Both the position numbers and the translations under genes were made by a program. The notes below the pieces were generated by a model. The model was not told where the DNA came from and ran no database searches. It saw only the letters and a list, made by a program, of their open reading frames with translations. Below are positions 61,307-64,000 of a stretch of DNA of 64,000 nucleotides, in pieces. This stretch comes from Rhizobiaceae bacterium (GTDB lineage Bacteria; Pseudomonadota; Alphaproteobacteria; Rhizobiales; Rhizobiaceae): contig JAHBYW010000002.1 of assembly GCA_019635755.1 (NCBI GenBank), positions 1 to 64,000 on the forward strand. Reading direction: 5' to 3'. Position 1 is the first letter of the stretch. Every line of letters begins with the position of its first letter.

Positions 61307-64000
61307 CTAGCCGCCAATAGCCTTCAGTTTGGCGTCGGCGTCGGCGAGCAGACCTTCGAAGTGGCTGGCGAAAGCAGCGTTGCCGTTCGCCTTGTGGAAC
61401 TCCCAGGCCGCAGCGATGGCGTCGCGGCCTTCGACGATGGCGGCGCCATCGCGTGTCTCGGTGCCGAATGCCAGCAGCGCGACGCCGAGTTTTTCGCGAG
61501 CGATAGCGGCCTCGACAAGTGCCTTCTCCTCATCGAGGATGCTCACAGCGGCGCGGTAGGCTTGGACCGCCCCCGATAGGTGTTCCGACGTACCCTCGCG
61601 CCGGAACAGTTCGAACAGCGAATCGCCCAACCCGCTGTAAGCGGGCGCACGATACGGGCGCCAGCCGGACCTCCGCACGCCTTCCAGCGTGGCCTCGAAG
61701 GCTGCCGCTGCTTCGACGAGCAGCGTAGAGCTCCCCGAAACGCGTGCCCAGGCGAGCAGCGCACGGCCTGCGTCGTAGTCGGCGACGAGCCCGCTCTGGA
61801 AGGCCTCGCGGGCCCGGTACTCGCCGCTCGCCAGCCGCAGCATCTCAACGGCCTCGCGGAAGTGCTCCTCCTTCCCCGAACGATGGCCGAGGCGGGCCAG
61901 AACCGAGCCCAGATTGCCTCGTACCAGATTGGCGCCACGCGCGTCCTGGCGCGACACGTATTCCTCGAGGGCCGCACGATAGGCCGCCGCCGCCGCCTCC
62001 AGTTCGTCCGTGCCCTCCGTGCTGGCGGCCAGCGCCAACAGCGCGTTGCCGAGCCCGGCCTGCGCCTTGGCCCACTGCAACGGCTGCACGTCGCGCACCG
62101 GCCGTTGGAGGACTTCCCGAAACGCCGCGATGGACGCGTGGATGGCGTCCGCGTCGCCGCGCTTGCCGCGGTCGAGCAGCGCATCGGCGAGATTGTTCTG
62201 GACGAAAGACCAGGCGAGCGGGAAGGCCTCGTATGTCAGTTCGGTCAGCGCTGCGCGGTAGGCGCCGAGGGCTTCGGCGTTCAGGCTGTCGAAGTCGCCG
62301 AACCGACGCGAGGCGGCAACCAGCGCGTTGCCCAGGTTGCTCTTCGCCATCGCCCAATCGCGCGCGTTGGATTGTGGGGTGAGGACCTCGGCTGCGAAGC
62401 GCGAGGCGGCGAGCGCTTCCTGCATAAGGCCGGCATCGTTGTTGCGCACGGCCAGTTCGCGCAGGGCGCCGGCGAGGTTGCCCTGCGCGGATGCCCAATT
62501 GATCGCATCATCGTCCCTTCGAGAGCCGCTCAACGCGGCGCGGAAAGCCTCCGCCGCCTGTTCCAGCATCGCCGGGTCCAGGTCCTTGATCGCCAGCAGC
62601 TGGAGCGCAAAACCCAGGTTCGTCTGGCTCACGGCCCACTCACCGGGCGATGTTGCGCGCGAAACCAGCGCTGCCGCCTCCCGCGCGGCGTCGATGGCGG
62701 CCTCGAGGATCGCACGATCTCCGGCGTTCTCACCGAACCGGTTGAGGGCGAAGGCCTCGGCGTTCTTGTATTTCCATGCGAGCGCTGCGTCCCAGCGCTC
62801 GACCAGGCGGAACGCCTCGGCATAGTCGGATGCGGCGCGGCCGTAGTCGTAAGCGATCTCGTAGGCGGCTGCGGAGCGGGCATAGACATCCGCCGCCTCG
62901 ACGAAGCGGGCGGAGAGGTCGGCCGCGGCCTGCTGGAGCCCGGCCTCGATTTCCTTCACGCGCGCCTTGGCCTGCTCGTGGATCGACAGCGCCGTTGCCA
63001 GCGCGCCTTCGGCGATCGCCCGGTCGGCCAGCGCCGACAGCCGCACGATCTCCGGGTCGGCGCTCTTCAGCGCCTGCCGCTCGGCGAGGATGTCCTTCAG
63101 CCGCGCGGTCTGCGTGCGCAGCACGGCGTCGAGTTCTTCGCCCTCGGCCGGCGCGGAGGCGCCAAGCACGTTCAGCATGCCGTAGAGCGCATCCATCGGC
63201 ACGCCTGAGTCGAGCGCGGCCATCTCGACCTGACGGCGCTCGAGGTCGGGGAGGGCGTCGATGCGCAGCAGAAGGCCGCGCCGCTCGGCGAGGATGTCGC
63301 CGTCTTCGCCGGCAGGGAGTTTCGGCGTCTCGCCGAAATAGAGCAGGCGCACGAGACTCTCGTTCACCCAGGGTCGCTGGCGGGCGTTCGTCTTCAGGTA
63401 GACTTCGCTCGCCACCATGCGCATGACGGTGCCGAACTCCATGCCGGCCATCGCCGAGAAGTGGCGCAGCAGGGCCGCCGCGTAGGGGCTGTTGCCGCCG
63501 GGCTCGCCGTCCAGCGCAACCTTGCCGGGCTCCGCCGCGAAACCGATGACCGTGCCGAGCGTCTTGGCGACGGCCGCCGGGTCGGTGGTGAGGGCAACGG
63601 CGCCGCGCGTCTCCAGCGAGAGGCCGGACGTGGACACCGGGATCGGCGCGGCGTCGGGCGTGATCTTCAGCGTGGCATCGGCGGGGAAGGGGTTGTCGCG
63701 GCAGGCGTCGAGCAGCACGATGGTGACGGCGACCTCGTTCTGCAGCCTGGCGATCAGCGGCGAGAGCGGCACCAGTTTGGTGCTGGCGTCGGTGAGCGCG
63801 GAGAGGTCGGCATCGATCGGAATGAGGAAGTTCTCGCCGCCGGCCTCGATGCCGTGGCCCGAATAATAGAGCACGGCGACATCGGCGCCTGCGGCATCCT
63901 CGGCGAAGCGTTCCAGATCGCGGGCGAGCGTGGCGGCATCGCGGTTCGTGCGGCGGACCGAGTCGAAGCCGAGGTCGGACAGCATCGCCTCGATCGCGTC
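61307..64000 (-). CDS. Exported caspase-like peptidase C14 with TPR-type repeats (copy 4, N-terminus outside the window)
   Basis: At least 897 residues; reading frame runs through the window end with no natural start, so the signal peptide and first part of the caspase domain are missing here. The active sites are visible: YYSGHGIEAGGENFLIPID and VLLDACRDNPFPADATLKI. SPYAAALLRHFSAM, RQRPWVNESLVRLLYFGE and the spacer helices follow. The repeat region (WASAQGNLAGALRELA, WAMAKSNLGNALVAAS, WSFVQNNLADALLDRG) resembles copies 1 and 2. The extreme C-terminus FEGLLADADAKLKAIGG resembles the ends of copies 1 and 2. Confidence 0.88.
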   Translation of the reverse strand, partial: DAIEAMLSDLGFDSVRRTNRDAATLARDLERFAEDAAGADVAVLYYSGHGIEAGGENFLIPIDADLSALTDASTKLVPLSPLIARLQNEVAVTIVLLDACRDNPFPADATLKITPDAAPIPVSTSGLSLETRGAVALTTDPAAVAKTLGTVIGFAAEPGKVALDGEPGGNSPYAAALLRHFSAMAGMEFGTVMRMVASEVYLKTNARQRPWVNESLVRLLYFGETPKLPAGEDGDILAERRGLLLRIDALPDLERRQVEMAALDSGVPMDALYGMLNVLGASAPAEGEELDAVLRTQTARLKDILAERQALKSADPEIVRLSALADRAIAEGALATALSIHEQAKARVKEIEAGLQQAAADLSARFVEAADVYARSAAAYEIAYDYGRAASDYAEAFRLVERWDAALAWKYKNAEAFALNRFGENAGDRAILEAAIDAAREAAALVSRATSPGEWAVSQTNLGFALQLLAIKDLDPAMLEQAAEAFRAALSGSRRDDDAINWASAQGNLAGALRELAVRNNDAGLMQEALAASRFAAEVLTPQSNARDWAMAKSNLGNALVAASRRFGDFDSLNAEALGAYRAALTELTYEAFPLAWSFVQNNLADALLDRGKRGDADAIHASIAAFREVLQRPVRDVQPLQWAKAQAGLGNALLALAASTEGTDELEAAAAAYRAALEEYVSRQDARGANLVRGNLGSVLARLGHRSGKEEHFREAVEMLRLASGEYRAREAFQSGLVADYDAGRALLAWARVSGSSTLLVEAAAAFEATLEGVRRSGWRPYRAPAYSGLGDSLFELFRREGTSEHLSGAVQAYRAAVSILDEEKALVEAAIAREKLGVALLAFGTETRDGAAIVEGRDAIAAAWEFHKANGNAAFASHFEGLLADADAKLKAIGG

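Overview
The window is a GC-rich, densely coding bacterial chromosome segment with the gene content of an alphaproteobacterium of the Hyphomicrobiales (Mesorhizobium/Phyllobacteriaceae-like). Pointers are the ClpS2-type ClpS, the CTC-type ribosomal protein L25 with an Ala/Lys-rich tail, a UvrB with a long N-terminal extension, a BA14K-family protein, GANTC (CcrM-type) sites, and lineage-restricted small proteins. I found no rRNA, tRNA, CRISPR array, integrase or transposase.

Region by region. 0-5 kb: a pair of MaoC-fold proteins, an ABC exporter with a DUF6665-like partner, and the reverse rplY-pth operon with a recognisable promoter and leader hairpin. 5-13 kb: rhodanese-chrA (chromate transport), prs, a lipoprotein, and a tightly overlapped reverse operon lgt-midA-pgeF-M24-like protein. 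13-18 kb: ybjN-csaA, a LuxR-type AHL-binding solo upstream of an acetamidase/formamidase with a lux-box-like palindrome between them, ClpS, and a DUF922 protease-like protein. 18-26 kb: uvrB, then two unknown secreted proteins downstream of a secreted caspase-TPR protein. 26-30 kb: two cold-shock genes sharing an upstream 30-nt element, BA14K, an MBL hydrolase, ilvE. 30-39 kb: marR with a divergent operator facing ilvE, an OmpR/EnvZ-type two-component pair, an aspartate aminotransferase, overlapping EAL genes (the second degenerate), a GST, and a copD-tetR operon with its own operator, then a third cold-shock gene. 39-46 kb: 3-hydroxyisobutyrate-dehydrogenase-like oxidoreductase, ogt, lytic transglycosylase, an RTX protein and small conserved proteins. 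46-48 kb: a low-GC insertion with a DUF4062 protein and an apparently 5'-truncated nuclease-like gene. 49-53 kb: intergenic repeats and carB. 53-64 kb: a DUF1902/HicA toxin-antitoxin pair and three further secreted caspase-TPR genes, interrupted by a small gene, a tandem 267-bp repeat and a RibD-C reductase-like gene.

The most unusual content is the family of four exported caspase-like (peptidase C14) proteins, each with an intact His/Cys dyad. Three lie on one strand in the last 10.3 kb. The two whose upstream regions are visible in that cluster share a promoter-like element. Their substrate and purpose cannot be read from the sequence. Other points of interest are the LuxR/acetamidase box, the cold-shock leader element, the MarR and TetR palindromes, and the low-GC island. 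Three genes (45.2, 48.5 and 53.6 kb) each appear one base out of frame, so read accuracy should be checked before they are treated as real pseudogenes.
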